Of a DNA stretch of 64,000 bases, positions 24,869 to 33,556 are shown one piece after another (the first letter of the stretch is position 1; each line of letters opens with the position of its first letter). The notes beneath the pieces are model-generated. The model was not told the DNA's origin. It saw only the letters and a list, made by a program, of their open reading frames with translations, and did not search any database. This stretch comes from CBDCDJ01 sp965215355 (lineage in GTDB: Bacteria > Deinococcota > Deinococci > Deinococcales > Trueperaceae): NCBI GenBank assembly GCA_965215355.1, contig CBDCDJ010000007.1:1674001-1738000 (forward strand), given 5' to 3'. A program made the position numbers and the translations under genes.

Positions 24869-25618
24869 GTGCGCTTAGCCGTCACCCTGGAAGCCCCCGG
24901 TGAGCTGAACTTGCCCCAGCACTACGGTGCCGCCCTGCAAGGCTTTATTTATCAGCAGCTCGAGCCCAACCTGGCCGCCTGGCTCCACGGCGAAGCGTAC
25001 AGCTACGCCAAGCGAACCTACAAGATGTTCACGTTCTCGAGGCTGACCGGAGCGTACCGCCTCGACAAGAAAAACAAACGCATCGCCTTCAGCGGCCCGG
25101 TCACTTTTCAACTCGCTTCACACAACGCCGAAGTCCTGGCCTCGCTCGCCGAGCACCTGTTGAAAAGCCAGCGTTTGCGCCTCGGTCAAAACGAGGTGCA
25201 GGTGCGCGGCGTCGAAATCCTCACAAAGCCGGAGCTGGAGTTCGGCAAACCTGTCAACGTAAGAGCCCTCTCCCCCATCACCACCCGCAGCACCTTCGAG
25301 AAACCGGGCGGCGGCAAAGTAACGCATTATTACAGCCCGCATGAAAAGGACTGGAGCGAGATGCTGGTGAAAAACTTGAGCAGGAAAGCGGCGGCGCTCG
25401 AGTGGGGGCCGAACGCCGCCGCCCTGCAAAACGCCACCGTCAGACCCCTAAAAGTGAATGAGCGGGACAAGAAGGTGGTGAAGTACAAGGGTTTCGTGAT
25501 TGAAGCCTGGTTGGGCGTTTACGAGTTGAGCTTGCCGCAGGCGTACTTCGCGCTTGCTTACGACGTGGGCTTGGGGGAGAAAAATGCGCAGGGGTTTGGG
25601 ATGGTGGAGGTTGTTTAA
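24869..25618 (+). CDS. cas6: CRISPR pre-crRNA endoribonuclease Cas6
   Basis: The 249-residue protein is predicted to cut the CRISPR transcript inside each repeat, leaving an 8-nt handle on each crRNA. It has the first RAMP fold (RLAVTLEAPGELNLPQHYGA), and the C-terminal glycine-rich loop GLGEKNAQGFGMVEV is the diagnostic Cas6 signature. The His in the LPQHYGA segment (about residue 17) is a candidate catalytic residue. The GTG at 24869 is chosen because AAAGG lies 8 nt upstream; TTG at 24854 is an alternative and the open frame extends further without homology. Base composition is high-GC like the chromosome, unlike the cas8b-cas3 block. Confidence 0.88.
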   Translation: MRLAVTLEAPGELNLPQHYGAALQGFIYQQLEPNLAAWLHGEAYSYAKRTYKMFTFSRLTGAYRLDKKNKRIAFSGPVTFQLASHNAEVLASLAEHLLKSQRLRLGQNEVQVRGVEILTKPELEFGKPVNVRALSPITTRSTFEKPGGGKVTHYYSPHEKDWSEMLVKNLSRKAAALEWGPNAAALQNATVRPLKVNERDKKVVKYKGFVIEAWLGVYELSLPQAYFALAYDVGLGEKNAQGFGMVEVV

Positions 25619-25648
25619 GTGGCACGTATTTAATAAGGAGGCGTGACG

Positions 25649-25924
25649 ATGGATAAAGACCTTTTCGACAATTTAACCGACAGCTTGAGAGAGGCTATTG
25701 ATATCAAAGGCAAACGCAAACCTGCTCATGTTACGACTTCGACATCTGATGCCGAGGCTGTGCGGGATAGGCTCGAGCCGAGCCGTGAAAAGACGGAACC
25801 CATTGTTTTTCATACGTTTGACAGCGGGAAAAAGTTCGACATGAGCCCCGAAGACATCAAAAAGTGTTTAGCCGACTTAGACGCGGCCCTGGATGAGAAA
25901 ATATTGTCAGGACGAGACACGTAA
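25649..25924 (+). CDS. Small antitoxin-like protein, possibly truncated
   Basis: The 91-residue protein has a strong AAGGAGG 7 nt before the ATG. Its N-terminus (LFDNLTDSLREAIDIKGKRK, then DAEAVRDRL) resembles the first ~45 residues of HTH-type antitoxins of the NadS/HigA kind, but sequence similarity to the expected helix-turn-helix stops after RDRLEPSR. The rest (FDMSPEDIKKCLADLDAALD) is unrelated. It is followed at once by a PIN-domain remnant, so the pair may be a decayed toxin-antitoxin module between cas6 and cas8b. Whether it is still expressed or functional is unclear. Confidence 0.55.
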   Translation: MDKDLFDNLTDSLREAIDIKGKRKPAHVTTSTSDAEAVRDRLEPSREKTEPIVFHTFDSGKKFDMSPEDIKKCLADLDAALDEKILSGRDT

Positions 25925-25925
25925 A

Positions 25926-26015
25926 TTACCTCTCGAGCATGGTGCGACGCTGGTGAGTGTGGACAAAGGGTTTGGACGGTTCGGGGAGCTTGGCTGGTTT
26001 AATCCGACGAAGTGA
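25926..26015 (+). pseudogene. Remnant of a PIN-domain (VapC) toxin, C-terminus only
   Basis: The plus-strand frame reading LEHGATLVSVDKGFGRFGEL, then GWFNPTK and a stop at 26013-26015 is the typical C-terminal end of VapC PIN toxins (ATLVSxDxxFxRFxxLxWxNP). No start or upstream PIN residues remain, so it is a broken gene. It begins right after the small antitoxin-like ORF. The remaining 150 bp to cas8b hold a TATAAA at 26025-26030 but no clear promoter. Confidence 0.7.
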
Positions 26016-26166
26016 AAAATTACATATAAACAACGGCAAAACTATTCGAATCTGTGTGAAGGAACTGTCGAGATTGTTACTGAGGGTCAGACATAGGAAT
26101 TCTCGCGTTGATGTATGCGCCTGATGGTGTGAAGTCAGGATATTCAGAAAGGGTGAGTAGCAACCA

Positions 26167-28131
26167 GTGATTCAAGCCATGCGCCAACTCGCGCTCGACT
26201 TTCTTTACAACGAGCTAAACGGCTCAGGCGATGAAGAAACTTGGTATCGAGACGTGCGCGAGAACAACATGGGCGCGCTTTTCCCTTATCTTGTCGAAGC
26301 CGCGCGAGACTCGATGGCAGGCAACTACTACGTGCTTTACCCCGACCCGAATGACGAGCAAGTGGCGGTGCTCGAGCAGCGTGTTCGTAAGGATGAGGAT
26401 ACAGCGAAGCTTCCCTTTATACAATCAACCGGAAACATGTCACCCTCACTTGGCCCGGTAATAAAGCGCAGCTACTCAAAAGCTAAAGGTGGTGGACCCT
26501 CCAAAAAGGTCCTAGATATAACAATTAACGCCTTTACCGAAATTGGTACCCACGGCGAACCCTGGTCCGACTACTTCGACTACGCTCAGCGACTTCTCTC
26601 GAGACCCATCCTCGTCTCTAAAGTAGATGGAAAGCGCTATGAAGGAAAGTCAGCGCTTCATCAGGCCGTTGACGTTATTAACGAAAATAGAACAGCTTAT
26701 CTGAGCATTTTGGACAAGGATGGAAAGCTGCCAGGAGAACGGGCCGACTATCGTGCTTATCTTCAAGACGCTCTAGCCAAGGAGAAATACTCGACCAAAA
26801 GTGTCCAACCGATTGAAAATCAGCAAGATGCTTTGACGGGGGAGCGGACGACTATCTATCCCAACAGTCTTACAGGCGCAGGACTCAACCTCACCAATGT
26901 CGACCGGACGGGGGTGTTTGCCGACCTTGATGACAGCAATGCCTGGAAGAAGTTTTCGCTCGGCGCAGCCAATGCTGACTTGCTTTACACCTTCAGTTTC
27001 CATATGCGCGGCGAGTTCATTGGGCGTGTAGCGGGAGAGTTAGCGCTTGTCCTGCCGCATCTGTCTTTTGACCAGACGAAGCGCCAAAAATTTGTGAGAG
27101 GCTTCAAAACGTACATCGAAAACTTGAATCAAGAAGACGCTTCGGCTCGAGAACGTCGCCTGTTGCGTTACTTCAAAGACCAACCCGAGGCGATTGCCAG
27201 CATCACAATTGTGTGGGCGAGCTTTGGGCAGAAGCTCGAGAATGTCACAGGCATCGTCAGCGACGTTTTGCCTTCACGCTTGAGTGTTATCTCCGAGCAC
27301 ATCAACGCGGTGAAAGAAGAGGTCAACCCCATTTTCCCTGTTCACGCTATCGACTATGCCGAGCCCGACCTCGCTTTTAACAGCTTGGGCAGCTTGCTTA
27401 AACGTCCGGGCGGCAGAAAGAACAAGAAGGCCAACGAAAGTGCGCAGCTATTCGAGTTCAAGCGTGATATGGCGGCGCGGGTTTATCACGGTAGGACAAT
27501 AGTTACGACCAGATTTTGGGACGAGGTGTTGGCGGTGGCGAAAGCCTACCTCATGGACATCGCCGAGTCGGGCAACACCTACGGTCTGCTCAACGAAGGC
27601 TTTGGCAAAAAGGGAGCATTTTTGACCCTGGCAGGTTGGACGAAGCACATCGCCAAGTACATCTATTTTCTCAGACAGTTGGAGGTTTACCCGGCCATGA
27701 ACGACTGGCATTATGAACCCAAGCAAGAGAGCTTAAAAGGTTTTTTTGCCGACACACGGGCAACAGCAGGCTTAGACGACTCACATAAAGTTTACGCCTT
27801 TTTGCTTGGCGTACTCTTCGGCAAGGTGATGGAAGTTCAGGCAGCAAGGGGCGTGAACGTAGGTGCGAACGCCCTCACGTGGTTGAGACGCCTCAACATA
27901 ACGGGCGCAGACTTGCCGGGTCTTTACAACAAGGTGCGCGAGAAGCTCCTTACTTACGACACCGAATCTCGCAGCGAGGTCAGGGCCATCATCGAGGAAC
28001 TCGGCACACTCGGCGTACAAATCGGTGTGCCGCAGCTGAGCAAAACCGACGCTTGTTACTACCTACTTTTAGGCCAGTCCCTGACCAAAACCCTCATCCC
28101 CGTCAGAGAGAAAAAGGAGAAAGCAGCATGA
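26167..28131 (+). CDS. cas8b: CRISPR type I-B Cascade large subunit Cas8b (Csh1-like)
   Basis: The 654-residue protein occupies the position of the large subunit, directly ahead of cas7 and cas5, and matches the Csh1/Cas8b pattern: an N-terminal region with GNMSPSLGPVIKRSYSKAKG, a long helical centre, and a C-terminal helical bundle (SHKVYAFLLGVLFGKVMEVQ). Cas8b recognises the PAM and anchors the Cascade complex on target DNA. GTG at 26167 is taken as the start; ATG 26179 is possible. GC content is clearly lower than in cas6 or cas1. The stop overlaps the cas7 start as ATGA. Confidence 0.85.
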   Translation: MIQAMRQLALDFLYNELNGSGDEETWYRDVRENNMGALFPYLVEAARDSMAGNYYVLYPDPNDEQVAVLEQRVRKDEDTAKLPFIQSTGNMSPSLGPVIKRSYSKAKGGGPSKKVLDITINAFTEIGTHGEPWSDYFDYAQRLLSRPILVSKVDGKRYEGKSALHQAVDVINENRTAYLSILDKDGKLPGERADYRAYLQDALAKEKYSTKSVQPIENQQDALTGERTTIYPNSLTGAGLNLTNVDRTGVFADLDDSNAWKKFSLGAANADLLYTFSFHMRGEFIGRVAGELALVLPHLSFDQTKRQKFVRGFKTYIENLNQEDASARERRLLRYFKDQPEAIASITIVWASFGQKLENVTGIVSDVLPSRLSVISEHINAVKEEVNPIFPVHAIDYAEPDLAFNSLGSLLKRPGGRKNKKANESAQLFEFKRDMAARVYHGRTIVTTRFWDEVLAVAKAYLMDIAESGNTYGLLNEGFGKKGAFLTLAGWTKHIAKYIYFLRQLEVYPAMNDWHYEPKQESLKGFFADTRATAGLDDSHKVYAFLLGVLFGKVMEVQAARGVNVGANALTWLRRLNITGADLPGLYNKVREKLLTYDTESRSEVRAIIEELGTLGVQIGVPQLSKTDACYYLLLGQSLTKTLIPVREKKEKAA

Positions 28132-29078
28132 GCGAACCTTTAAACGCACGTCAGGAGTTCTTTTTCGCCTACGACATCAAGATGGGCAATCCCAACGGCG
28201 ACCCCGACGAAAACCGCCCCAGGGTTCTGCCTGATGGCACCTATTACGTCACCGACGTGCGCCTAAAGCGATTTATTCGAGACTTTTTCAAGAGTCGGGG
28301 AAAGTCTATCTTGGTTGACAACATCGAAGGACGCACCACGAACTTGACGGGGCGTGTCAGCACCGAACTTGCGAAGCAAGAAAAGAAAGAAGCCAACGGC
28401 CAAGAACTCGTCAACATCATCCTCGACAGTTTTATCGACGCGCGGCTTTTTGGTAGCTCGCTGGCTTTTAAGAAGGAGTCGGGGCAAGATGCTCGAGACT
28501 GGTCACCCGAACCCAAAACGCTGACGGGTGCCTTGCAAATCAGTCACGGCGAAGTATTGCATCCCGCTCAAGAGGTCGAAATACGCGGCACCAGTATTTT
28601 TGGCAGCGACGCCGATAAAACCCAAGGCACCTTTACCGAGTTTTTTGGCTTGCGCTACGGTCTCGTCGGCTTCAACGGGATTGCCAACGAACACAGCGCC
28701 GAGCTGTCACGTCTCAGCAAAGCGGACTATGACGACACACTCAGCGCTATGTGGCATGGCATCCGCTCGGCGGGCAATACGCGCAGCAAAACGGGACAGG
28801 TGCCGCGCCTGCTCGTCAACATCAGCTACAAATCAGGGCACGAGTTTCAGTTCGGCAACTTGCTCGACTATGTTAAGACAGAAGGCGAGGGCGACCCGCG
28901 CAACTGGAGCAGCCCACAAAATTACAAGCTTGATTTGAATTTGTTACGGCAGCGCTTGGAGCAGTTTTCTCATCAAATCGAGCAGGTGAGTTATTGCCTA
29001 AGTCCCGACGTGCAACTGAGCGACGAAGACAGACGCTATTTAGAGAGCCAACACAATCTGAACTTCGATGGAGCCTAA
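28128..29078 (+). CDS. cas7: CRISPR Cascade backbone subunit Cas7 (Csh2-like)
   Basis: At 316 residues it has the family length. The N-terminal segment FFAYDIKMGNPNGDPDENRP is the hallmark of Cas7/Csh2, the RRM-fold protein that polymerises along the crRNA. TDVRLKRFIRDFF and LFGSSLAF follow. The ATG overlaps the cas8b stop by 4 bp and is preceded by AAAAAGGAGAAAG, a good ribosome-binding site. The gene overlaps cas5 by 11 bp. Composition is relatively AT-rich, like cas8b. Confidence 0.92.
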   Translation: MSEPLNARQEFFFAYDIKMGNPNGDPDENRPRVLPDGTYYVTDVRLKRFIRDFFKSRGKSILVDNIEGRTTNLTGRVSTELAKQEKKEANGQELVNIILDSFIDARLFGSSLAFKKESGQDARDWSPEPKTLTGALQISHGEVLHPAQEVEIRGTSIFGSDADKTQGTFTEFFGLRYGLVGFNGIANEHSAELSRLSKADYDDTLSAMWHGIRSAGNTRSKTGQVPRLLVNISYKSGHEFQFGNLLDYVKTEGEGDPRNWSSPQNYKLDLNLLRQRLEQFSHQIEQVSYCLSPDVQLSDEDRRYLESQHNLNFDGA

Positions 29079-29814
29079 GCCTGTCCTCATCTTCCGTTAT
29101 GCGGGGCGCTTTGCCCATTTTTTACGGGCGGAGGCGAGTGCCAGTGCGCTCAGTTATCCTGTGCCGCCGCGAACCGTCTTACTCGGCGTCATCGGGGCGG
29201 TTTTGGGCATGAGTAAGGACACGCCGCAGACACTTTTAGGGAACGCGTCTATCGCCGTCTCAGGCGCACAACCGAGCACCCACTGGCACCGCGCCAAATT
29301 CCGCAAAGAATTACCCACGCCGCTACCGAGCACAATCAAAATCGGTACGAAGGGAAGCGATAAACCCGAAAAAGCCACGCTCATCAAGCAGGAATGGCTC
29401 GTTGCACCCGACTACCGCGTCACCGTGAACTTGCCCGAGCCTTATCATTCGCAGTTAGCAGAGCGCTTGAAAGCGAAAGCGTGGCATTTCTCGCCCTGTC
29501 TCGGCCTATCTGAAATGAGCGCCAGCCTCGAGTTCATTGCCGAAGCTGACGCCGTACCGCTCGGCAAAGAACAGACGGTGAGTTGCCACAGCGTCGTTGC
29601 ACAAAACGCTGTTACGATTGACGGTGACAGAATGCTTGATGAAAACCTAGAAATTCAAGTCGTGCGAATGCCCCGCGACGTGACGCCGGACCGCATCTTT
29701 TCACACGCCAACTATTTGGTGGAGCGTCGGGGTCGTCCGATTCCCATCAGAACCTCGAGCGCATGGCACGTCACAGGAGATAACTTAGACAGTAGACACC
29801 TCATGTTTTTATGA
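29068..29814 (+). CDS. cas5: CRISPR Cascade subunit Cas5 (type I-B)
   Basis: The 248-residue RAMP protein starts PVLIFRYAGRFAHFLRAEAS, followed by the Cas5 signature YPVPPRTVLLGVIGAVLGMS, in which the PPRTTLxGxIGAxLG-type helix is well conserved. Cas5 caps the 5' handle of the crRNA in Cascade. The start lies inside the end of cas7, and the stop overlaps the cas3 start by 4 bp. Confidence 0.92.
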   Translation: MEPKPVLIFRYAGRFAHFLRAEASASALSYPVPPRTVLLGVIGAVLGMSKDTPQTLLGNASIAVSGAQPSTHWHRAKFRKELPTPLPSTIKIGTKGSDKPEKATLIKQEWLVAPDYRVTVNLPEPYHSQLAERLKAKAWHFSPCLGLSEMSASLEFIAEADAVPLGKEQTVSCHSVVAQNAVTIDGDRMLDENLEIQVVRMPRDVTPDRIFSHANYLVERRGRPIPIRTSSAWHVTGDNLDSRHLMFL

Positions 29815-32123
29815 CCGAAGCGCTTTACTCTCACCCAAAGAAACCGCTTGAAACGCACCTCGAGGAGGTCGGTGAGGCGGCTCGTGTTATTGCAGGACGC
29901 CACACACTGAATCAGACAATGCTCGAGCGCCTTAATGAACTCGTCAGGCTGCACGACTTTGGCAAAGCTACGCGCTTTTTTCAAGCTTATATCACTTTCA
30001 AACCCGAGCCGCTGGACTGGCTCAAACAAGCAGGCAACCGCAAGGAAGACAAGGCGCACACCGCCTTGGGAACACTTGCCAGCACCCTCATTCAAGCCGC
30101 CGAAGCGAAACCGAACGACTGGCTTTTACAGCTTGGTACAAGCATCTTAGGACACCATACCCACTTACCCACTGCCAAGGATGTTGACAAGCGGTTTACG
30201 GATGGGGCTCGAGTCCTCGTGAAACAGCTTACGGACTTGCCCCTTGCCGACCTTGAAACCTTAACCGGCTTCTCGCTCGACAAAAACGATTTTCAGGCCG
30301 ACGAAGACACGGTTTTCGACGCGGCCGAAAGGTACGAAGACCTCTTCGATTGGCTTGGTGGTCTGGATTTAGGTAGGGCGGTCAAAGAGCGTCTGCAAAC
30401 ACAACTGCTGTTCAGCATTTTGCTCGAGGCCGACAAAGCCTTTCTCGCCCTGTCCGATGAAGCAAAGCAGCGTTACCGCTCGAGGCAATTAACCAACATC
30501 AACACGGATGTCATAGATGCGTACTTAGAGAATGCACCGGATAGTCCCGTCAACGCGCTTAGAAGCGAGGCTCGAGCCGACGCGCTCGAGCAACTAACCC
30601 AGCACCCAGGCAAAGGCATCTTCACACTCACCTTACCGACAGGTCTCGGCAAAACGCTCACCGCCGCTTCACTCGCGCTCAAACTCCGCCAGCAGCAGGC
30701 GCGACAGGTCATCATCGTGCTGCCTTTTCTCTCGATTGTCGACCAGACCTCGAAAGTGTACACCGACGTTTTAGACAACCCTGACGAAGACATGATGATG
30801 CAGAGCCACAGCCTGAGCGCCAGAGACTATCTCGACTTGGAAGACGGCGACGCGGACTTTTTCCTCGACACCTGGCAAAGCGACATCGTTATCACCACCT
30901 TCGACCAGGTGCTTTTGGCACTACTCAGCTCGAGAAGCAAACAGCAAATGCGCTTTCATCACCTTTGCGACGCTGTTCTCATTTTCGACGAGGTTCAAGC
31001 CCTGCCCACGCACCTTTGGGACGTTACCCAAACAGCCCTGACGAGTCTGAGCGAGACCTTCGGCACAACCATCATCGCCATGTCCGCCACACAACCGGGG
31101 TTTGTCAAAGATGCACAAGAACTCGTCCCCGACGTACCCAAGGTCTTTAAGCATTTCGGACGTTATCGGCTTGTCCTAAACCACCAACAAGACATGCCGC
31201 TCGGCGATTTTACAGAAATGGTCATTAGCCGCTTTGACGAGCTAAAAATAAAGCGTGTCCTCATCACCTTGAATACTCGAGCCAGCGCCCGCCGCGTCTA
31301 CGATGACCTTTTTAATCAGTGGCAAAGCGTCGACCACTGCCCTATCTACTTTTTAAGTGCGGATGTAACGCCGAAAGATAGACTTGCAGTTATCGAAAAA
31401 CTCAAAGCGAACAAAAAACAACCCTGTCTCGTGATTTCCACCCAGGTCGTGGAAGCAGGTGTAGACATCGACATGGATTTGGTCATGCGCGATTTTGCGC
31501 CGCTCGACAGCCTGATTCAAGTTACGGGACGCTGCAACCGTAACGACCTCAAACCGCGCTGCGATGTCGAGTTTTACTCACTGTTGAATGAAAAAGGAAA
31601 AGCTTACAGCGCGCTGGTTTATAGAAAAACGGACGGCAGTGCCGACATAAGCCTGCAAGAAACCCGCAAGGTTTTAGAAGGACTCGAGACCATCCCCGAA
31701 GAAGAAGTTTTAGGGCTTTGCGAAAGCTATTTTACCGCCATTCGACAGCATGACGATTTAGGACAAAAGCATACGGAAAACTGGGCCTACTTTCGAGAAC
31801 ACCTCAACGTATCTAAGCTGCTACGCGGCGAGCAGGAAAACCAGCATCAGTTCGTCGTCGCAGAGCGTGACGAAGGTGACCTCGAGCAAGCTGTTCGAGA
31901 TGCTCTAGCCACGGAAGGTAGATGGGAAAAACGCCGTGCCCTGCGAAATCTTGCGCCTCGGCTGGCAAAAGTCACGGTTAGCGTCTGGGCAAAACGTGGA
32001 TTCCAACCCGAAGATATCGCTTATCCCGTAGGACTTTTCTGGTTTGTCCATGAAGGCTTCTACGATGAAAATGTAGGTCTTCAACTTCCTATCGGACATG
32101 CGGACGACTCGAGTTTTTACTGA
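29811..32123 (+). CDS. cas3: CRISPR-associated HD nuclease-helicase Cas3
   Basis: One 770-residue chain carries both activities. The N-terminal HD nuclease has HDFGK at residues 48-52, with earlier His residues in SHPKKPLETH. The superfamily-2 helicase has Walker A LPTGLGKTLTAAS near 277, the DExx box FDEVQALPTHLW near 391 (Q in place of the usual H), MSATQPG, and motif VI QVTGRCNRND. Cas3 is recruited to Cascade and degrades the target strand 3'-5'. Composition remains lower-GC up to its end. The stop TGA shares one base with the cas4 ATG. Confidence 0.93.
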   Translation: MTEALYSHPKKPLETHLEEVGEAARVIAGRHTLNQTMLERLNELVRLHDFGKATRFFQAYITFKPEPLDWLKQAGNRKEDKAHTALGTLASTLIQAAEAKPNDWLLQLGTSILGHHTHLPTAKDVDKRFTDGARVLVKQLTDLPLADLETLTGFSLDKNDFQADEDTVFDAAERYEDLFDWLGGLDLGRAVKERLQTQLLFSILLEADKAFLALSDEAKQRYRSRQLTNINTDVIDAYLENAPDSPVNALRSEARADALEQLTQHPGKGIFTLTLPTGLGKTLTAASLALKLRQQQARQVIIVLPFLSIVDQTSKVYTDVLDNPDEDMMMQSHSLSARDYLDLEDGDADFFLDTWQSDIVITTFDQVLLALLSSRSKQQMRFHHLCDAVLIFDEVQALPTHLWDVTQTALTSLSETFGTTIIAMSATQPGFVKDAQELVPDVPKVFKHFGRYRLVLNHQQDMPLGDFTEMVISRFDELKIKRVLITLNTRASARRVYDDLFNQWQSVDHCPIYFLSADVTPKDRLAVIEKLKANKKQPCLVISTQVVEAGVDIDMDLVMRDFAPLDSLIQVTGRCNRNDLKPRCDVEFYSLLNEKGKAYSALVYRKTDGSADISLQETRKVLEGLETIPEEEVLGLCESYFTAIRQHDDLGQKHTENWAYFREHLNVSKLLRGEQENQHQFVVAERDEGDLEQAVRDALATEGRWEKRRALRNLAPRLAKVTVSVWAKRGFQPEDIAYPVGLFWFVHEGFYDENVGLQLPIGHADDSSFY

Positions 32124-32644
32124 TGGATGACTTCAACATCACCGGCACCCTCGTCTGGTACTACGCCATCTGCCCCCGCGAATGCTGGCTCATGGCCCAC
32201 CAGATAGAACCCGAACGCGACAACGACCTCTTAGCCCTTGGCCGCCTCAACACCGAAGCCCACTACGGGCGCGAACAAAAAGAAATCACCTTGCCCGGCG
32301 GCGTCCGCGTCGACAAGGTCCGCAAGGAAAAGGGACGGCTGGTCCTGAGCGAAATTAAGAAAACCAGCAAGTTTCTCCCCGCCGCCAAGTTGCAACTGGC
32401 CTATTACCTGTGGGTTTTGGAACAAGAGGGCGTGCAAGCCACGGGCGAGGTGCTCGTGCCGGAGGAGCGCGAGCGCGCGGAGATAACGCTCGACGACATG
32501 CGCGAGGAACTTTTAGCTGCCATGCGCGCTATCCAGACGCTCATCAGCGAACCCAAGCCGCCCAGGGCCGAGTGGCTGCGCTACTGCAAGACCTGCGCCT
32601 ACGCCGAGTTTTGCTGGAGCGGCGACACCCTGGAAAGCGTATGA
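32123..32644 (+). CDS. cas4: CRISPR adaptation exonuclease Cas4
   Basis: The 173-residue RecB-like nuclease has an N-terminal cysteine pair in CPRECW (residues 17 and 21) and a C-terminal YCKTCAYAEFCW; together they supply the 4Fe-4S cluster ligands. The active site has VRVDKV and VLSEIKKTSK (Asp, Glu-x-Lys). Cas4 trims prespacers and sets PAM and orientation. The gene is high-GC, in contrast with the cas3 gene it touches. It is normally followed by cas1; here 1.6 kb of toxin-antitoxin DNA intervenes. Confidence 0.92.
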   Translation: MDDFNITGTLVWYYAICPRECWLMAHQIEPERDNDLLALGRLNTEAHYGREQKEITLPGGVRVDKVRKEKGRLVLSEIKKTSKFLPAAKLQLAYYLWVLEQEGVQATGEVLVPEERERAEITLDDMREELLAAMRAIQTLISEPKPPRAEWLRYCKTCAYAEFCWSGDTLESV

Positions 32645-32663
32645 TTCAGCCAGGAGGCAAGCT

Positions 32664-32726
32664 GTGGAAGCTCTCAAACTCACCGCGCAGGTTGTCGGTA
32701 AGGAAACGGTTATCGCCGCTCTGTAA
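32664..32726 (+). pseudogene. Possible antitoxin remnant after cas4
   Basis: A GTG preceded by AGGAGG opens a 20-codon frame MEALKLTAQVVGKETVIAAL and then stops. This resembles the N-terminus of small AF2212/DUF104-like antitoxins (beta strand KLTAxVV), which continue for about 40 residues more. The frame may be a truncated antitoxin or a chance match. The remaining ~150 bp up to the next gene hold no other recognisable gene. Confidence 0.35.
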
Positions 32727-32818
32727 AGAGCCGACCCGCAGTAGCGCCGCCGCGCACTTAGCTGTCAACTGTCGAAAATCTTCAACTATTCAGAGCCAAA
32801 CGACCTTAAAATTAACGT

Positions 32819-32863
32819 CTACTAAGGTTTGAGTGGTAAGATATAGTTTACTACCCTCAGTAG
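32819..32863. promoter_or_regulatory. Nested inverted repeat ahead of the MazEF-like pair
   Basis: An outer imperfect inverted repeat (CTACTAAGG near 32819 and CCCTCAGTAG ending 32863) encloses an inner one (GTGGTAA and TTACTAC) around TATAGT at 32842-32847, a likely -10 box. The arrangement fits an autorepressed toxin-antitoxin promoter, with the start codon 15 bp downstream. Confidence 0.45.
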
Positions 32864-32877
32864 GAAGGGGCGATGAT

Positions 32878-33132
32878 ATGTCCGAAACTGTAGCCCAAAA
32901 AATAAGCATCAGTTTACCCAGCGACCTGCTGAGCTACGCCGAGACTTATCAGAACAAACACGGTCTCAAAAGTAGAAGCGAGGTGATGGCGGCGGCAGTT
33001 CGTGCCCTACGTGAACTCGAGCTTATCGAGGGTTATCGGGCGATGCGGCGCGACCATGACATGAACCCCGACCCTTTTGGGGACGCCGGTCTCACCGACG
33101 GGCTCGAGCCCAGTACAGAGGTAGACTGGTAG
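32878..33132 (+). CDS. Ribbon-helix-helix antitoxin (MazE-like)
   Basis: The 84-residue protein has an N-terminal beta strand and helices (AQKISISLPSDLLSYAETYQ, then KSRSEVMAAAVRALRELEL) typical of CopG/RHH antitoxins, and an acidic C-terminal tail that can bind the toxin. ATG 32878 is chosen over the upstream in-frame start because GGAAGGGG lies just upstream. It is followed without gap by the MazF-like toxin and sits between cas4 and cas1. Confidence 0.8.
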   Translation: MSETVAQKISISLPSDLLSYAETYQNKHGLKSRSEVMAAAVRALRELELIEGYRAMRRDHDMNPDPFGDAGLTDGLEPSTEVDW

Positions 33133-33470
33133 TGCTTTTGAGACGTGGCGATATCGCCCTGACAGACTTTACCCCTGCTCGCTCGGCTGAGGCCAACTAT
33201 GTCCGGCCTGCTATTGTTGTGTCGAACAACAACGTCAACACCTTTGCCCCAGCCGTCATGGTGGTGCCCCTGACCAGCAACCTGGACAAGCTTTACGCTT
33301 CACAGGTATTTCTGCCCGCCGAACGAACCGGGTTAGACCGCGACAGCAAGGCGCAGGTGGAGTTGCTCAGACATGTCAACTTGGGGCGTGTCAGCAAGAC
33401 ACTCGGCGCTGTGCCTCCCGAGTTCATGCAAGCTATTGACCAGCGCCTGCGCGAACACCTGGCATTATAA
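33132..33470 (+). CDS. MazF/PemK-family endoribonuclease toxin
   Basis: The 112-residue protein shows the MazF fold: LRRGDIALTDFTPARSAEAN, then the strand VRPAIVVSNN with the conserved Arg, VVPLTSN, and the C-terminal AQVELLRHVNLGRVSKTLG. The family cleaves mRNA at short sequence motifs. Its start shares one base with the antitoxin stop. The pair lies within the cas operon, between the Cas4 gene and the vestigial cas1 start, 13 bp upstream of that vestige. Confidence 0.85.
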   Translation: MLLRRGDIALTDFTPARSAEANYVRPAIVVSNNNVNTFAPAVMVVPLTSNLDKLYASQVFLPAERTGLDRDSKAQVELLRHVNLGRVSKTLGAVPPEFMQAIDQRLREHLAL

Positions 33471-33483
33471 AACCGGGGACGGT

Positions 33484-33522
33484 ATGAAAAAGCCCGTTTA
33501 CATCTTCTCGAGTGCAAAGTAA
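33484..33522 (+). pseudogene. Vestigial 5' end of cas1 (12 codons)
   Basis: ATG at 33484, preceded by GGGGAC, reads MKKPVYIFSSAK and stops at 33520-33522. The first ten codons equal the start of the intact cas1 at 34238. This is the displaced original cas1 start, cut off by insertion of the AbrB-VapC cassette. The 33485-33512 part is one copy of a 28-bp direct repeat. Confidence 0.8.
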
Positions 33523-33556
33523 GGAAAATGCTAAGCTGTTTGTAAGGAGCGAAGCT

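Noticed and set aside
27879..28127. Upstream extension of the cas7 reading frame
   Set aside because: It runs within cas8b out of frame; the ATG at 28128 has a ribosome-binding site and the conserved Cas7 start.
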